Assembly (NCBI RefSeq): GCF_030486405.1
Contig: NZ_CP129613.1
Span: forward strand, 4,836,001-4,900,000
Source: Mycolicibacterium sp. HK-90
GTDB lineage: Bacteria; Actinomycetota; Actinomycetes; Mycobacteriales; Mycobacteriaceae
Direction of reading: 5' to 3'
DNA length: 64,000 nt
Position 1 is the first letter of the stretch. Every line of letters starts with the position of its first letter. The translations under genes were made by a program, and so were the position numbers. Of this stretch, positions 56,178 to 64,000 are shown piece after piece. Below the pieces are notes generated by a model. That model was not told where the DNA came from and searched no databases. It saw only the letters and a list, made by a program, of their open reading frames with translations.

Positions 56178-57334
56178 AGGAGCTCCAGAATGGTCGCGTT
56201 GGCCTGGCCGCCACCCTCGCACATGGTCTGCAGGCCGTACTGAATGTTGTTGTCGCGCATGTGGTACAGCAGCGTGGTCAGGATGCGGGCACCGGAACCG
56301 CCCAGCGGGTGGCCGAGCGCGATCGCACCGCCGTTGGGGTTCAGCCGCTCCTCGTCGGCGCCGATGTCCTTGAGCCAGGCCATCGGAACCGGGGCGAAGG
56401 CCTCGTTGACCTCGAAGGCACCGATCTGGTCGACGCTCAGGCCCGACTTGGCCAGCGCCTTCTGGGTGGCCGGGATCGGCGCGGTCAGCATGATGACCGG
56501 GTCGGCGCCGGCGAGCACCGCGGTGTGCACCTTGGCAAGCGGCTTGAGCCCCAGGTCTTTGGCCTTCTCCGCCGACATGATCAGCAGCGCGGCCGACCCG
56601 TCGGAGATCTGGCTGGAGTTACCGGCGTGGATCACGCCGTCCTCCTTGAAGGCGGGCTTGATGGCGGCCATGGACTCGACCGTGCCGCCACGGCGGATGC
56701 CACCGTCTTCCAGGACTGTGCTGTCGTTGCCGTCCGCATCCTTAACTCTGATCCCGACGATCTGGTCCTTGAACGCACCCGAATCCTGTGCGGCAGCGGC
56801 CTTCTCGTGCGACCGCAGGGAGAATTCGTCGAGCTGGGTCCGGGACAGGCCCCACTGCTCGGCGATCATCTCGGCGCCGACGCCCTGGTTCGGGGTCTTG
56901 TGGTCGTAACGCTCCCGGAAGGCCTCGGGGTACGGGTGGCCACCGTTGGCCAGCGACGAGCCCATCGGGGTGCGCGACATCGACTCGACGCCACCGGCGA
57001 CCACGACGTCGTAGTGGCCGGCGACCACACCGGCGACGGCGAAGTGCAGCGACTGCTGGCTGGAACCGCACTGGCGGTCGACGGTCACACCGGGCACGGT
57101 CTCGGGCCAGCCGGCGGTCAGCACGGCGGTGCGGGCGATGTCGAGTGCCTGCTCGCCGGCCTGCATGACGCAGCCCCAGATGACGTCGTCGACGAGGGCG
57201 GGGTCGATCCCGGCGCGCTGCACCAGACCGTTGAGCACCTGGGCCGACAGGTCTGTCGGGTGCACACCCGAGAGGGCGCCGTTGCGCTTCCCGACGGGCG
57301 AGCGGACAGCCTCGACGATGACGGCTTCAGCCAT
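56174..57334 (-). CDS. Acetyl-CoA acetyltransferase/3-ketoacyl-CoA thiolase
   Basis: This 386-residue thiolase has nucleophile Cys89 (VDRQCGSSQQS), VNEAFAPVPMAW, the catalytic His in GGAIALGHPLGGSGAR and the second Cys in TMCEGGGQANA. It performs the last step of beta-oxidation. AAAGGAG lies before the ATG. It is the first gene of the operon and divergent from a FadR-like regulator whose candidate operator lies 70 bp upstream. Confidence 0.93.
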   Translation of the reverse strand: MAEAVIVEAVRSPVGKRNGALSGVHPTDLSAQVLNGLVQRAGIDPALVDDVIWGCVMQAGEQALDIARTAVLTAGWPETVPGVTVDRQCGSSQQSLHFAVAGVVAGHYDVVVAGGVESMSRTPMGSSLANGGHPYPEAFRERYDHKTPNQGVGAEMIAEQWGLSRTQLDEFSLRSHEKAAAAQDSGAFKDQIVGIRVKDADGNDSTVLEDGGIRRGGTVESMAAIKPAFKEDGVIHAGNSSQISDGSAALLIMSAEKAKDLGLKPLAKVHTAVLAGADPVIMLTAPIPATQKALAKSGLSVDQIGAFEVNEAFAPVPMAWLKDIGADEERLNPNGGAIALGHPLGGSGARILTTLLYHMRDNNIQYGLQTMCEGGGQANATILELL

Positions 57335-57404
57335 GACTTCTCCTTTGAAGGGTGGGTGGCGCTACCCCAGTTGGACCCGATGGGGCGCTCGAGGTGAAAA
57401 TAAC

Positions 57405-57433
57405 CCAGTAGGTTTACTAGGTCAACCTACTGG
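57405..57433. promoter_or_regulatory. Candidate FadR/GntR operator
   Basis: CCAGTAGGTT (57405-57414) and AACCTACTGG (57424-57433) are perfect 10-bp arms around a 9-bp centre. The site lies between the thiolase operon and the divergent GntR gene, near the expected -35 of the operon. A related GGTTTACT element recurs at 57473-57480. Confidence 0.6.
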
Positions 57434-57538
57434 TTGGTAGACGCCGATGTTCCGTTCCGGCGATGTTCAGATGGTTTACTGAGTTGTACAGCTGGCCATC
57501 CGGCCGGCATCGACCTTGTCCTCCTGGGAGTGTGTCTG

Positions 57539-58330
57539 GTGGCTCGAACCACACCACTGGCGCCGATGATCGGCCCTGACGCGATCGCACCGCAGGCGCC
57601 GGTCCGTTCCCCGAAGACCGCCGAGCTCGTCGCCGGCACGCTGCGGCGCATGGTCGTCGACGGCCAGCTCAAAGAGGGCGACTTCCTGCCCAACGAAGCC
57701 GAGCTCATGGAGCATTTCGGGGTCAGCAGGCCCACGCTGCGCGAGGCCGTGCGCGTGCTGGAATCCGAGCGCCTGGTCGAGGTGCGGCGTGGTTCGCGCA
57801 CCGGCGCCCGGGTCCGGGTGCCGGGCCCCGAGATCGTCGCCCGCCCCGCCGGGCTGCTGCTGGAGCTTTCCGGTGCCGATATCGCCGACCTTCTGGTCGG
57901 CCGTGCCGCGATCGAGCCCATGGCCGCCCGCCTGCTGGCCGAGAAGGGCGACGAGGCGGCGTTCGCCGAACTGGAGCGCATGCTCGACGAGCACATCCCG
58001 AACGACCACCAGTCGGACCGGCTGGCCGAGACCACCGGTGACTTCCACCGCCGGGTGGTCGAACTGTCGGGCAACGCCACGCTGGGCATCATCGCCGGCA
58101 TGCTGCACGAGATCACCGTGCGCCACCACGCGTTCCTGTTCAAGGAGCGCCGGCCGGTTTCCAAGACCGACTTCGACAAGCTGATGCGGTCCTACCGCAA
58201 GCTGATTCAGCTCGTCCGCTCCGGCGACGGTGATGCCGCCGAGGCGCACTGGCGCAAGCATCTCGACACCGCGCGGATCCTGATGCTGCAGGACATCGAG
58301 AGCGTCAAGGTCCGCGACGTCATGCGCTAG
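57539..58330 (+). CDS. FadR-type GntR regulator
   Basis: This 263-residue regulator has an N-terminal winged helix (LVAGTLRRMVVDGQLKEGDFLPNEAELMEHFGVSRPTLREAVRVLESERLV) and a C-terminal FCD ligand domain with metal-binding-type residues (Asp and His in TTGDFHRRVVEL and HWRKHLDTARIL). It probably senses an acyl-CoA or acid and controls the divergent beta-oxidation operon. I chose GTG 57539 with GGGAG upstream. It overlaps the convergent hypothetical gene by 4 bp. Confidence 0.87.
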   Translation: MARTTPLAPMIGPDAIAPQAPVRSPKTAELVAGTLRRMVVDGQLKEGDFLPNEAELMEHFGVSRPTLREAVRVLESERLVEVRRGSRTGARVRVPGPEIVARPAGLLLELSGADIADLLVGRAAIEPMAARLLAEKGDEAAFAELERMLDEHIPNDHQSDRLAETTGDFHRRVVELSGNATLGIIAGMLHEITVRHHAFLFKERRPVSKTDFDKLMRSYRKLIQLVRSGDGDAAEAHWRKHLDTARILMLQDIESVKVRDVMR

Positions 58331-58710
58331 TCCGGCCATACCGCCAACCGCGCCTCGGTATCCCGCCAACCATCCGCCGTCTTCCACCGCATCGGCAGCA
58401 GCCGGTAGCGCCAGCTGCCGGCCGGGCCGCGCGGCCCCACATGGTCGACCGTGATCGAGATCAGGTCCGCATCAAGCTTTTTGGCGTGCGTCTCCAAATA
58501 CACGCCGGCTTCGTCGTCGCGCTCGGACATCAGCTCCCCGAACAGCAACCGTGGGCCCGGAGCGCGATGAAGCAGCACACACTGCGCCCGCTCCGGGCAA
58601 TGACCGGCCCGGACAGTGGCGTGACACTGCGTGTCGACACTGCCCAGGTCGCTCATCAACCGCCCGGCTTCATCGACCCATACCGCGATCGGTTCAGGTG
58701 GTGGCGTCAT
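58327..58710 (-). CDS. Hypothetical protein downstream of the membrane protein gene
   Basis: This 127-residue soluble protein of unrecognised family has conserved-looking segments WRYRLLPMRWKT and LLFGELMSERDDEAG and two Cys. It overlaps the 3' end of the upstream membrane protein gene by 17 bp on the same strand, so the two are translationally coupled. The start could also be ATG 58722. No function is proposed. Confidence 0.55.
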   Translation of the reverse strand: MTPPPEPIAVWVDEAGRLMSDLGSVDTQCHATVRAGHCPERAQCVLLHRAPGPRLLFGELMSERDDEAGVYLETHAKKLDADLISITVDHVGPRGPAGSWRYRLLPMRWKTADGWRDTEARLAVWPD

Positions 58711-60427
58711 CTCGCTGGACATGGACCGGCAGCTCATCGTCCCAGGGTTGGCGCGTCACCATGTCGGCCACGTTGACGTAGCCCCGCTCGAATTCCCCGG
58801 TGGCCGCGTCGACGAGCCGGTACTGCTGGGTCTGACGCTGGATCGGCTGCGCGTCGAGCATGACGATCCGCACCTCCCCCGGCTCGAACTGGCACCGCTT
58901 CTGCAGAGCGGCCACGAGCTGCTCGTTGCTCATGTGCCCGTCGCCGAAGTTCCAGCCGATGGCCGTGGAGACGATGCGCTCGCCGTCGGTCAGCACGTAG
59001 TCGTCCTCGTTCTGGCCGGCCATCGCCCGGTGTGCCAGTGTGAACAGGGCCCGGCCGTGAGAGTTGAAGCCGCGGAAGGCATATCCCATGTACAGGTACA
59101 TCTGGGCGACCTCCGGGCTGCCGTAGTACCGCTCCATCTGGGCGGCCGGCATGCTGGCGATCGCGACGATGTTCTTCTCGATCTTCTCCGCGGCCGACGG
59201 CTTGACGCACCACAGCGAGGTGTCCCAGTTGCCGGCGTAGTAACGCATGCCGGGCAGGAAGGAGATCTTGCGCGGGAACAGGTTTCCCAGCACCACGGTG
59301 CCGGCGACCACCGCGAACAGCACGATCGGCCACGGGCTGCCCAGATCCTCCAGGCCCACATCGGCGTGCCCGACGAACAGCGCCAGCACCGAGAACATCA
59401 TGAAGACGTTCCACTCCAGCGGCACGCCCATCGGGATCGAGCTCAGGATGCCGAAGTGGAATACCAGCATGACGAACGCCGCGATCGCCGTCGGCCAGCC
59501 CCCGTGGGAGAAGAACAGCACCAGCGGAACCAGACCCTCGATGGCCGTGGAGAAATGTGCCACGAAACGTGACGGCCGGCCCGGCCGGAGATCATCCGGG
59601 AAGTGCTCGAAGAACTTGCGTTTGATGAACCGCGGCCGGAACACCGGGTTGTTGCTCATCATCGTCGAGATGACGAACGGGAAGTGCTTGGTGAGCTTGG
59701 AGGCGGCCGCGCCGATCCAGATCGTCAGGCAGATCAGCTTGGCCGCGATGACGATGTCGGCGCCGCTGAACAGGAAGCAGACCGCGAGCGATCCGTACAC
59801 CTCGCCGCGGGCGGCCAGGAAGATCACCTTGTCGCGCAGACCGGCCACGGCGAGCAGGCCGACGATCGCAGCGGTCTGCCACACCGGGAGCACCCCGATC
59901 TGGCTGCCGAGCTCCGGGATGGGCCCGGTGCCTTGCGAGGCCAGTGCCACCACCAGCATCACCAGCAGCGCTCCGTACAGCACGACGTCGACGACGCCGC
60001 GGCTGTCCCCCTTGGTCAGCGGCACCCGGTTCGGCCAGGGTGGCAGCCGAATCGTCTTGGGCCGCAACCAGTACAGGATCGAGCCCATGGGCGGGAAGAA
60101 CCGGTTGTTGAGCGGGCCGAAGCCGCAGCCGAGGCCGACGACCTCGAACAGCATCGTGTAGAACACGACCTTCTGGTAGACGATCGGCTCGGCGTACCAG
60201 GACGCGACGTTGGTGAATCCGTCGACACCGTCGGTGGTCAGCGCGATCAACCAGGCGCCGAGGATGTACGCCGCGATCTTGACGACGTAGAACAGGTGCA
60301 GCGCCACCGGAGTACCGAAACCGACTTCGGCCCAGTGCCGCGCCATCGGCCGGATCTTCTCGGCGCGAGTGCCCTTGCTCCACTCCTCGAAGTCGATCTG
60401 GGGAGATTCCTGTTTGAGAAAACCCAT
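58694..60427 (-). CDS. Polytopic membrane protein, probably DUF3556 family
   Basis: This 577-residue protein has a soluble N-terminal arm (EEWSKGTRAEKIRPMARHWAEVGFGTP), about eight to ten transmembrane helices up to residue 395, and a soluble C-terminal domain of about 170 residues (GMRYYAGNWDTSLWCVKP; RYYGSPEVAQMYLYMGYAFRGFNSHGRALF). I associate this layout with DUF3556, a mycobacterial membrane protein family of unknown function. The LRPGRPSRF and NRFFPPMGSI loops are conserved-looking. It is translated together with the following hypothetical protein. Confidence 0.7.
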   Translation of the reverse strand: MGFLKQESPQIDFEEWSKGTRAEKIRPMARHWAEVGFGTPVALHLFYVVKIAAYILGAWLIALTTDGVDGFTNVASWYAEPIVYQKVVFYTMLFEVVGLGCGFGPLNNRFFPPMGSILYWLRPKTIRLPPWPNRVPLTKGDSRGVVDVVLYGALLVMLVVALASQGTGPIPELGSQIGVLPVWQTAAIVGLLAVAGLRDKVIFLAARGEVYGSLAVCFLFSGADIVIAAKLICLTIWIGAAASKLTKHFPFVISTMMSNNPVFRPRFIKRKFFEHFPDDLRPGRPSRFVAHFSTAIEGLVPLVLFFSHGGWPTAIAAFVMLVFHFGILSSIPMGVPLEWNVFMMFSVLALFVGHADVGLEDLGSPWPIVLFAVVAGTVVLGNLFPRKISFLPGMRYYAGNWDTSLWCVKPSAAEKIEKNIVAIASMPAAQMERYYGSPEVAQMYLYMGYAFRGFNSHGRALFTLAHRAMAGQNEDDYVLTDGERIVSTAIGWNFGDGHMSNEQLVAALQKRCQFEPGEVRIVMLDAQPIQRQTQQYRLVDAATGEFERGYVNVADMVTRQPWDDELPVHVQRDDATT

Positions 60428-60469
60428 GCCGGTCAGATTAGAACGTGTTCTAGTCGGACCTCACGCGAA

Positions 60470-60519
60470 CAGACGCAAACTCGCACAAATCGACCCGGAT
60501 ATGTGCGAGTTTGCGTCTG
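60470..60519 (-). terminator. Perfect 18-bp hairpin, probable terminator or dispersed repeat
   Basis: CAGACGCAAACTCGCACA (60470-60487) is perfectly complementary to 60502-60519 around a 14-nt loop, 15 bp after the stop of the DoxX gene on the minus strand. There is no T-tract. I recall similar 'GTGCGAGTTTGCGTCTG' hairpins in many mycobacterial intergenic regions. Confidence 0.6.
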
Positions 60520-60534
60520 CTCGGCGGGGAAAAT

Positions 60535-61056
60535 CTAGGACTTGACCGGCGGGCGGTAGAAGATCGCCAGCTGGCCGATTCCCCCGGCCAGGCCCAGCAC
60601 CACCGCGATCGCCAGCCCGTACCAGCCGTGCAGCAGGTCGTAGAAGCCGCAATTGGAGAACAACAGGTGATCCAGGCTGTAGCGGCCGGCGCCGGTCCCG
60701 GCAATCGCCACCGCGGCCACCGCCAGGATCAGGTTGTACTCCCAGCCCTCCTTGACGATGAAGAAGCCGTTGGCCCGGTGCACGGTCCAGGCCGCCACCA
60801 GCATCAGCGCCACGAACCCGGCGGCCGGCACCGGCGTCAGCAGGCCCAGGGCCAGGCCGAGACCGGCGGCGATCTCGGTGCTGGCCGCGACCCGGGCATG
60901 GAACAGGCCCGGCTTCATGCCGATGCTGTCGAACCATCCCGCGGTGCCGGGGATCCGCCCGCCGCCGAAGAACTTGTTGTAACCGTGGGCGGCCATGGTC
61001 AGGCCGAGCACCACGCGCAGGAGCAGGATCGCAGCGTCGTAAGCAGAGGAAGCCAT
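60535..61056 (-). CDS. DoxX-family membrane protein
   Basis: This 173-residue protein has four transmembrane helices; the first contains LLLRVVLGLTMAAHGYNKFFGG, typical of DoxX. ATG 61056 is preceded by TACATT at leaderless distance. It lies 22 bp downstream of the short-chain dehydrogenase on the same strand. The role is unknown; redox-related membrane complexes are reported for other mycobacterial DoxX proteins. Confidence 0.83.
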   Translation of the reverse strand: MASSAYDAAILLLRVVLGLTMAAHGYNKFFGGGRIPGTAGWFDSIGMKPGLFHARVAASTEIAAGLGLALGLLTPVPAAGFVALMLVAAWTVHRANGFFIVKEGWEYNLILAVAAVAIAGTGAGRYSLDHLLFSNCGFYDLLHGWYGLAIAVVLGLAGGIGQLAIFYRPPVKS

Positions 61057-61063
61057 GTAACAG

Positions 61064-61069
61064 AATGTA
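61064..61069 (-). promoter_or_regulatory. Leaderless promoter of the DoxX gene
   Basis: On the minus strand TACATT (61069-61064) is a TANNNT box. The predicted transcription start is 61057, one base before the ATG at 61056. It lies in the 22-bp gap to the upstream dehydrogenase gene, so it is an internal promoter. Confidence 0.5.
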
Positions 61070-61078
61070 GGACATCTG

Positions 61079-61843
61079 TTAAGCCGCCGCCCAGCCCCCA
61101 TCCACACTGAGGATCACCCCGTGGATGTTGCCGGCGTCGTCACCGGCCAGGAATGCGACCGCCGCGGCGACCTCTTCCGGGGTGCTCATCCGTCTGGACG
61201 GGATACGGGCCAGAACCGGTCCGATTTCGTCGGCCACGTCGGCCGCCCGTTCCGTCGCGATCGGCCCGGGAGCCACCGCGTTCACCCGCACCCCGTGCGG
61301 ACCGTACTCGACCGCCCACGACTTGGTCAGTGAATGCGCGGCCGCCTTGGTCGACGAGTACAGCGCCGAGCGGTCTCCGCCGATCAGCCCGGTGATCGAC
61401 CCGACGTTGACCACCGCGCCATGGCCACGCTCGGCCATCGCGGGCGCCAGCGCACCGGTCAGCAGGAAGGGCGCGATCACGTTGGTCTGATACGACTCCA
61501 GCAGCGCCTGCTCGGAGACCTCACCGGTGGGTTCAGGCATTCCCCACACCCCGGCGTTGTTGACCAGGATGTCGATCTGCCCGCCGGCGGCTTCAACAGC
61601 CTGCTGCGCGAGCCGGTGCACCTCGGCACCGCCGGCACCGAGATCGGCGCCGACGAACTCGGCCCGCCCTCCGGCAGCGCGGATCTCGGCGACGACGGTA
61701 TCGCCGCGTTCCTTGTTTCGGCCGCTGACGACGACGAGGGCGCCCTCGTCCGCCAGGGCCTTGGCGATGGCGACGCCGAGGCCGCCGGTAGATCCTGTGA
61801 CAAGTGCTGTGCGGCCGTGCAGGCGCGTAGTGTTTGGACTCAT
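61079..61843 (-). CDS. Short-chain dehydrogenase/reductase under TetR control
   Basis: This 254-residue SDR has ALVTGSTGGLGVAIAKALADEG (NADP site), VNNAGVWG and the catalytic Ser and YxxxK (GSITGLIGGDRSALYSSTKAA). It ends in the classical VDGGWAAA tail of the tetrameric SDR group. The start is ATG 61843, embedded in a palindromic operator. It is divergent from a TetR gene that has a matching operator on its own start codon. The substrate is unknown. Confidence 0.9.
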   Translation of the reverse strand: MSPNTTRLHGRTALVTGSTGGLGVAIAKALADEGALVVVSGRNKERGDTVVAEIRAAGGRAEFVGADLGAGGAEVHRLAQQAVEAAGGQIDILVNNAGVWGMPEPTGEVSEQALLESYQTNVIAPFLLTGALAPAMAERGHGAVVNVGSITGLIGGDRSALYSSTKAAAHSLTKSWAVEYGPHGVRVNAVAPGPIATERAADVADEIGPVLARIPSRRMSTPEEVAAAVAFLAGDDAGNIHGVILSVDGGWAAA

Positions 61844-61884
61844 GAGTCCAGGTATAGGCCGATAAAAATGGACCTGCAAGTCCA
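61835..61884. promoter_or_regulatory. Pair of TetR operators covering both start codons
   Basis: TGGACTCATGAGTCCA at 61835-61850 is a perfect palindrome spanning the dehydrogenase ATG. TGGACCTGCAAGTCCA at 61869-61884 is the same motif (TGGAC-N6-GTCCA) and includes the TetR start codon region. Their centres are 34 bp apart. TATA in the middle (61854-61857) reads on both strands as a -10 candidate, so one repressor could shut off both genes. Confidence 0.75.
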
Positions 61885-62470
61885 GAAACTGACGGCGAAG
61901 GGCGAGGCCACCAGGCGCCGCATCATCGAGGGCGCCGCGGCGGTGATCCGTACCAACGGCGTGGCCGCCACCACGCTCGACGACATCCGCGCCCACACCC
62001 AGACCTCCAAGAGTCAGCTCTTCCACTACTTCCCCGACGGCAAGGACCAGCTGCTGCTCGCGGTCGCCGAGCGCGAGGCGCAGATGGTGCTGGAGGATCA
62101 ACAGCCATATCTGGGTGAGCTGACCTCGTGGGCCGCCTGGCAACGCTGGCGTGACGCGGTGGTCGAGCGCTACCGCAGGCAGGGCCAGAGCTGCCCGTTG
62201 AGCCTGTTGATGTCGGAGATCGGACGCACCACCCCCGGCGCCCAGGCGGTCACCAAAGCCCTGCTGCGCCAGTGGCACGACGAGATCGCCGCCGGGATCC
62301 GGCACATGCAGTCGCAGGGCAAGATCGCCACCGATCTGGACGCCGACCGGGTCGGTGCTGCACTGCTGGCCGGAATCCAGGGCGGCGTCAGCGTGATGCT
62401 GGCATCGGGCGACCTGAGCTATCTCGAGTCCGCGCTGGACGTCGGAATCGCGATGCTGCGCCGCGGTTAG
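61868..62470 (+). CDS. TetR-family regulator
   Basis: This 200-residue repressor has the HTH ATTLDDIRAHTQTSKSQLFHYFPDGKDQLLLAV (TetR_N) and a helical ligand domain; PLSLLMSEIGRTTPGAQAVTKALL resembles the LmrA/YxaF-type C-terminal domain. ATG 61868 overlaps the second operator. It probably represses itself and the divergent dehydrogenase. It overlaps the convergent WS/DGAT-like gene by 4 bp. Confidence 0.88.
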   Translation: MDLQVQKLTAKGEATRRRIIEGAAAVIRTNGVAATTLDDIRAHTQTSKSQLFHYFPDGKDQLLLAVAEREAQMVLEDQQPYLGELTSWAAWQRWRDAVVERYRRQGQSCPLSLLMSEIGRTTPGAQAVTKALLRQWHDEIAAGIRHMQSQGKIATDLDADRVGAALLAGIQGGVSVMLASGDLSYLESALDVGIAMLRRG

Positions 62471-63723
62471 CCGCCGAGCTCGGCCTCCAGGCGGGCCACA
62501 TACGCGTCGATGTCGCCGACCGCCGACTGCGCGGCGTGCACACTGACGGCCACGGTCTCGCCGATGCCGTGCACGCCGTGGGTCAGGCCCATCATGAGCG
62601 AGAGCGACGGGTATCCGGCGGTCACCACCACCCCGGCAGTTCCGAACCGCAGGTCGGCGGCTCCTCGGTTGACGCTGGACACCACCGTGTTGCCGGTTAC
62701 CGTCGGGGCGCGCACTGTCGGATCGAATTGCGCCACCCCCCAACGCAACAACGGTGCGGGGGTCGCCGCGAACGCCCGGCCGCCCGCGACCATCCCCGGA
62801 TGCGCCGCCCGCCGGCGTCGGTCGGCGAAGTCGGCCGCGATGCGCGAGATGCGTTCGTCGCCGGCCAATTCGGGATACAGGCCGATGCCGACGTTGCCGA
62901 AATGGTTGTGGGCGAGCCGCTCCCCCGCCTTGGCCATCGGCACCTCGGCGCCGAGTTCGGCGGTATCGTCGCCGAACTCACGCAGGTGCGCGCCCAACGC
63001 CGAGGAGACGGCTGCCAGCACCCCGATGGTCACGGTCGGGCCGGGTATCTGGCAGCGACGCCGGATGATCGTGCGGATCCAGCGTCGTCCCGCCGGTTCG
63101 GTGTTGCTGTGCATCACCGGGCGCGACGGCGCCTGGGCCGGCACCGCGCCGGATTCGGTGTCGCGCATCAGATCGCGGTGAGTACGGGCAGCCTGCACCG
63201 CACGCCATGGCAACCGGGCCGGCGCAAACCGCTGCGACGGCACCGGGACGATCTCACCGGGCCGGCCGAACAGCCAGGCGGCCAGCGCCGAGGCCCGGGT
63301 GCCGTCGGCAAGGGCATGCGAGACCTGGAGCACCGCGACGGTACCGGGACCGGTTTCGGCACCGGGAACCCCGCGGACCCGGGCGAACACGTGCAGACGC
63401 CACGGAGCGACGGTGGCGTCGAGCTGGTGATCGGCCAGCCCGGCAACGGCGTCCAGACACTCGTTCCAGTCGAGTTCGCCGTCGTATCTGGCGAACTGGT
63501 CGTCACCCACCGGCCGCGGCGCCCAGGCCGGATAGGTCAGCCGGCAGTCGTCGCGAACCCGCACGCCCAGATCCGGGCAGCGTTGCGCGCGGCCGCGGAC
63601 CTCGGCTGTCGCGGCATCCAGGTCGGCGGCCACACCGTCGAATCCGTAGAGCAGGAACTGATCGTTGGGAAGTTTGGCCGACATCCACCAGTTCTGGGCA
63701 TCGATTGCGGCCAGCCGGCGCAC
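62467..63723 (-). CDS. WS/DGAT-like acyltransferase-fold protein with altered motif
   Basis: This 418-residue protein has the two-domain wax ester synthase/DGAT-like layout: the N-terminal region LAAIDAQNWWMSAKLPNDQFLLYGFDG, the motif VSHALADGTRA near residue 135, and a C-terminal DUF1298-like part (TVVSSVNRGAADLRF). The canonical HHxxxDG reads SHxxxDG, that is, the first His is Ser while the usual catalytic second His and Asp-Gly remain. Activity is therefore plausible but not certain. The GTG start is at 63723. It is 3 bp downstream of a hydrolase gene, so the two are probably one operon. Confidence 0.75.
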   Translation of the reverse strand: MRRLAAIDAQNWWMSAKLPNDQFLLYGFDGVAADLDAATAEVRGRAQRCPDLGVRVRDDCRLTYPAWAPRPVGDDQFARYDGELDWNECLDAVAGLADHQLDATVAPWRLHVFARVRGVPGAETGPGTVAVLQVSHALADGTRASALAAWLFGRPGEIVPVPSQRFAPARLPWRAVQAARTHRDLMRDTESGAVPAQAPSRPVMHSNTEPAGRRWIRTIIRRRCQIPGPTVTIGVLAAVSSALGAHLREFGDDTAELGAEVPMAKAGERLAHNHFGNVGIGLYPELAGDERISRIAADFADRRRRAAHPGMVAGGRAFAATPAPLLRWGVAQFDPTVRAPTVTGNTVVSSVNRGAADLRFGTAGVVVTAGYPSLSLMMGLTHGVHGIGETVAVSVHAAQSAVGDIDAYVARLEAELGG

Positions 63724-63726
63724 CGG

Positions 63727-64000
63727 TCAGCTCCTCCCGGGGCTACCGACGAAATCGACGATGTGCTTCGCGACCACGTCCGGCTGCTCGAGCTGCAGGA
63801 AGTGACCGGCATGCTCGACGATGTTCACCGCGCTGTCCGGCGGCAGCACCTTCTGCACCCAATGGGCGTAATCCGGTGTCGCGCAGCCGTCGTCGGTGCC
63901 GTGCAGATACAGCGTCGGCACCACCGGCGCAGACAACCAGTACTGGTGCAACTCGGCGTACTGCGGCGGCGGCTTGGTGAGCCGGATCGTGGCCCGGTAG
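63727..64000 (-). CDS. Alpha/beta hydrolase, C-terminal part (5' end outside window)
   Basis: The frame is open to the window edge; about 90 C-terminal residues are seen. They include VVPTLYLHGTDDGCATPDYAH, the strand and Asp of an alpha/beta hydrolase, and VEHAGHFLQLEQPDVVAKHIVDFV with the catalytic His. It is likely an esterase, lipase or epoxide-hydrolase-like enzyme. It lies 3 bp before the WS/DGAT-like gene, suggesting linked lipid chemistry. It cannot be classified further from this fragment. Confidence 0.8.
   Translation of the reverse strand, partial: YRATIRLTKPPPQYAELHQYWLSAPVVPTLYLHGTDDGCATPDYAHWVQKVLPPDSAVNIVEHAGHFLQLEQPDVVAKHIVDFVGSPGRS

Overview
The window is a GC-rich actinobacterial chromosome segment, most probably from a rapidly growing Mycolicibacterium-type mycobacterium. 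It encodes the mycobacterial mannosyltransferase PimE, a Tgs1-type triacylglycerol synthase, an MmpL13-type RND transporter, methylacyl-CoA racemase, F420-type oxidoreductases and GjpA-like mycobacterial proteins. From memory, the order from typA to echA follows Mycobacterium tuberculosis Rv1165 down to about Rv1141, read antiparallel to the H37Rv numbering. The landmarks are typA, narIJHG, mutT2, a pterin dehydratase, pimE, two Ala/Pro-rich exported proteins, an HhH-GPD protein, the Rv1155 F420 oxidoreductase, an omt methyltransferase, a GntR regulator, a sirtuin, an Rv1147-like methyltransferase, mmpL13, a short-chain dehydrogenase, mcr and echA. Insertions relative to that order are the most informative part.

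Layout. 1-4.1 kb: two tandem GjpA-like exported proteins, then an IS30-family element inserted 14 bp after the second. 4.1-16.5 kb: typA, two small proteins, an Rv3129-like flavoprotein plus tgs1 behind a DosR-like box, and the translationally coupled narK-G-H-J-I nitrate respiration operon. 16.8-22 kb: mutT2 and the pterin dehydratase, divergent around a perfect palindrome; pimE; exported Ala/Pro-rich proteins; an HhH-GPD protein; small proteins. 22-28.3 kb: a LytS/LytTR two-component system in one overlapping operon with a small membrane protein and an acetate-type symporter, followed by a second small protein plus symporter pair. The gap between the two pairs carries repeats that look like a YehT/BtsR operator. 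28.4-34.6 kb: a membrane acyltransferase, an AbiEi/DUF559-like protein, the Rv1155 orthologue, two paralogous LCM-type methyltransferases, DUF1697 and a Hyi-like isomerase. 34.6-42.3 kb: a Baeyer-Villiger-type monooxygenase divergent from a PucR regulator, GntR divergent from a sirtuin, and an MmpL-TetR-methyltransferase operon. 42.4-54.2 kb: DoxX, a short leaderless gene with its own terminator, lipid and CoA-metabolising enzymes, MFS transporters, TetR/aldo-keto reductase and AraC/MFS divergent pairs, and a fasciclin protein. 54.2-58.3 kb: a thiolase, enoyl-CoA hydratase and acyl-CoA dehydrogenase operon opposite a FadR-like GntR regulator. 58.3-64 kb: a polytopic membrane protein, DoxX, a TetR/short-chain dehydrogenase divergon with two matching operators, a WS/DGAT-like protein and a truncated hydrolase.

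Themes. (1) Low-oxygen metabolism: nitrate respiration sits beside a DosR-type triacylglycerol synthase module. (2) Divergent regulator/enzyme pairs with readable operators are frequent. (3) Many genes appear to be leaderless, with a TANNNT -10 box exactly 6-7 nt before the start codon. (4) Terminators are often long perfect hairpins without a T-tract. No rRNA, tRNA, CRISPR array or prophage was seen. Orthologue names come from recalled sequences and gene order, not from a search.
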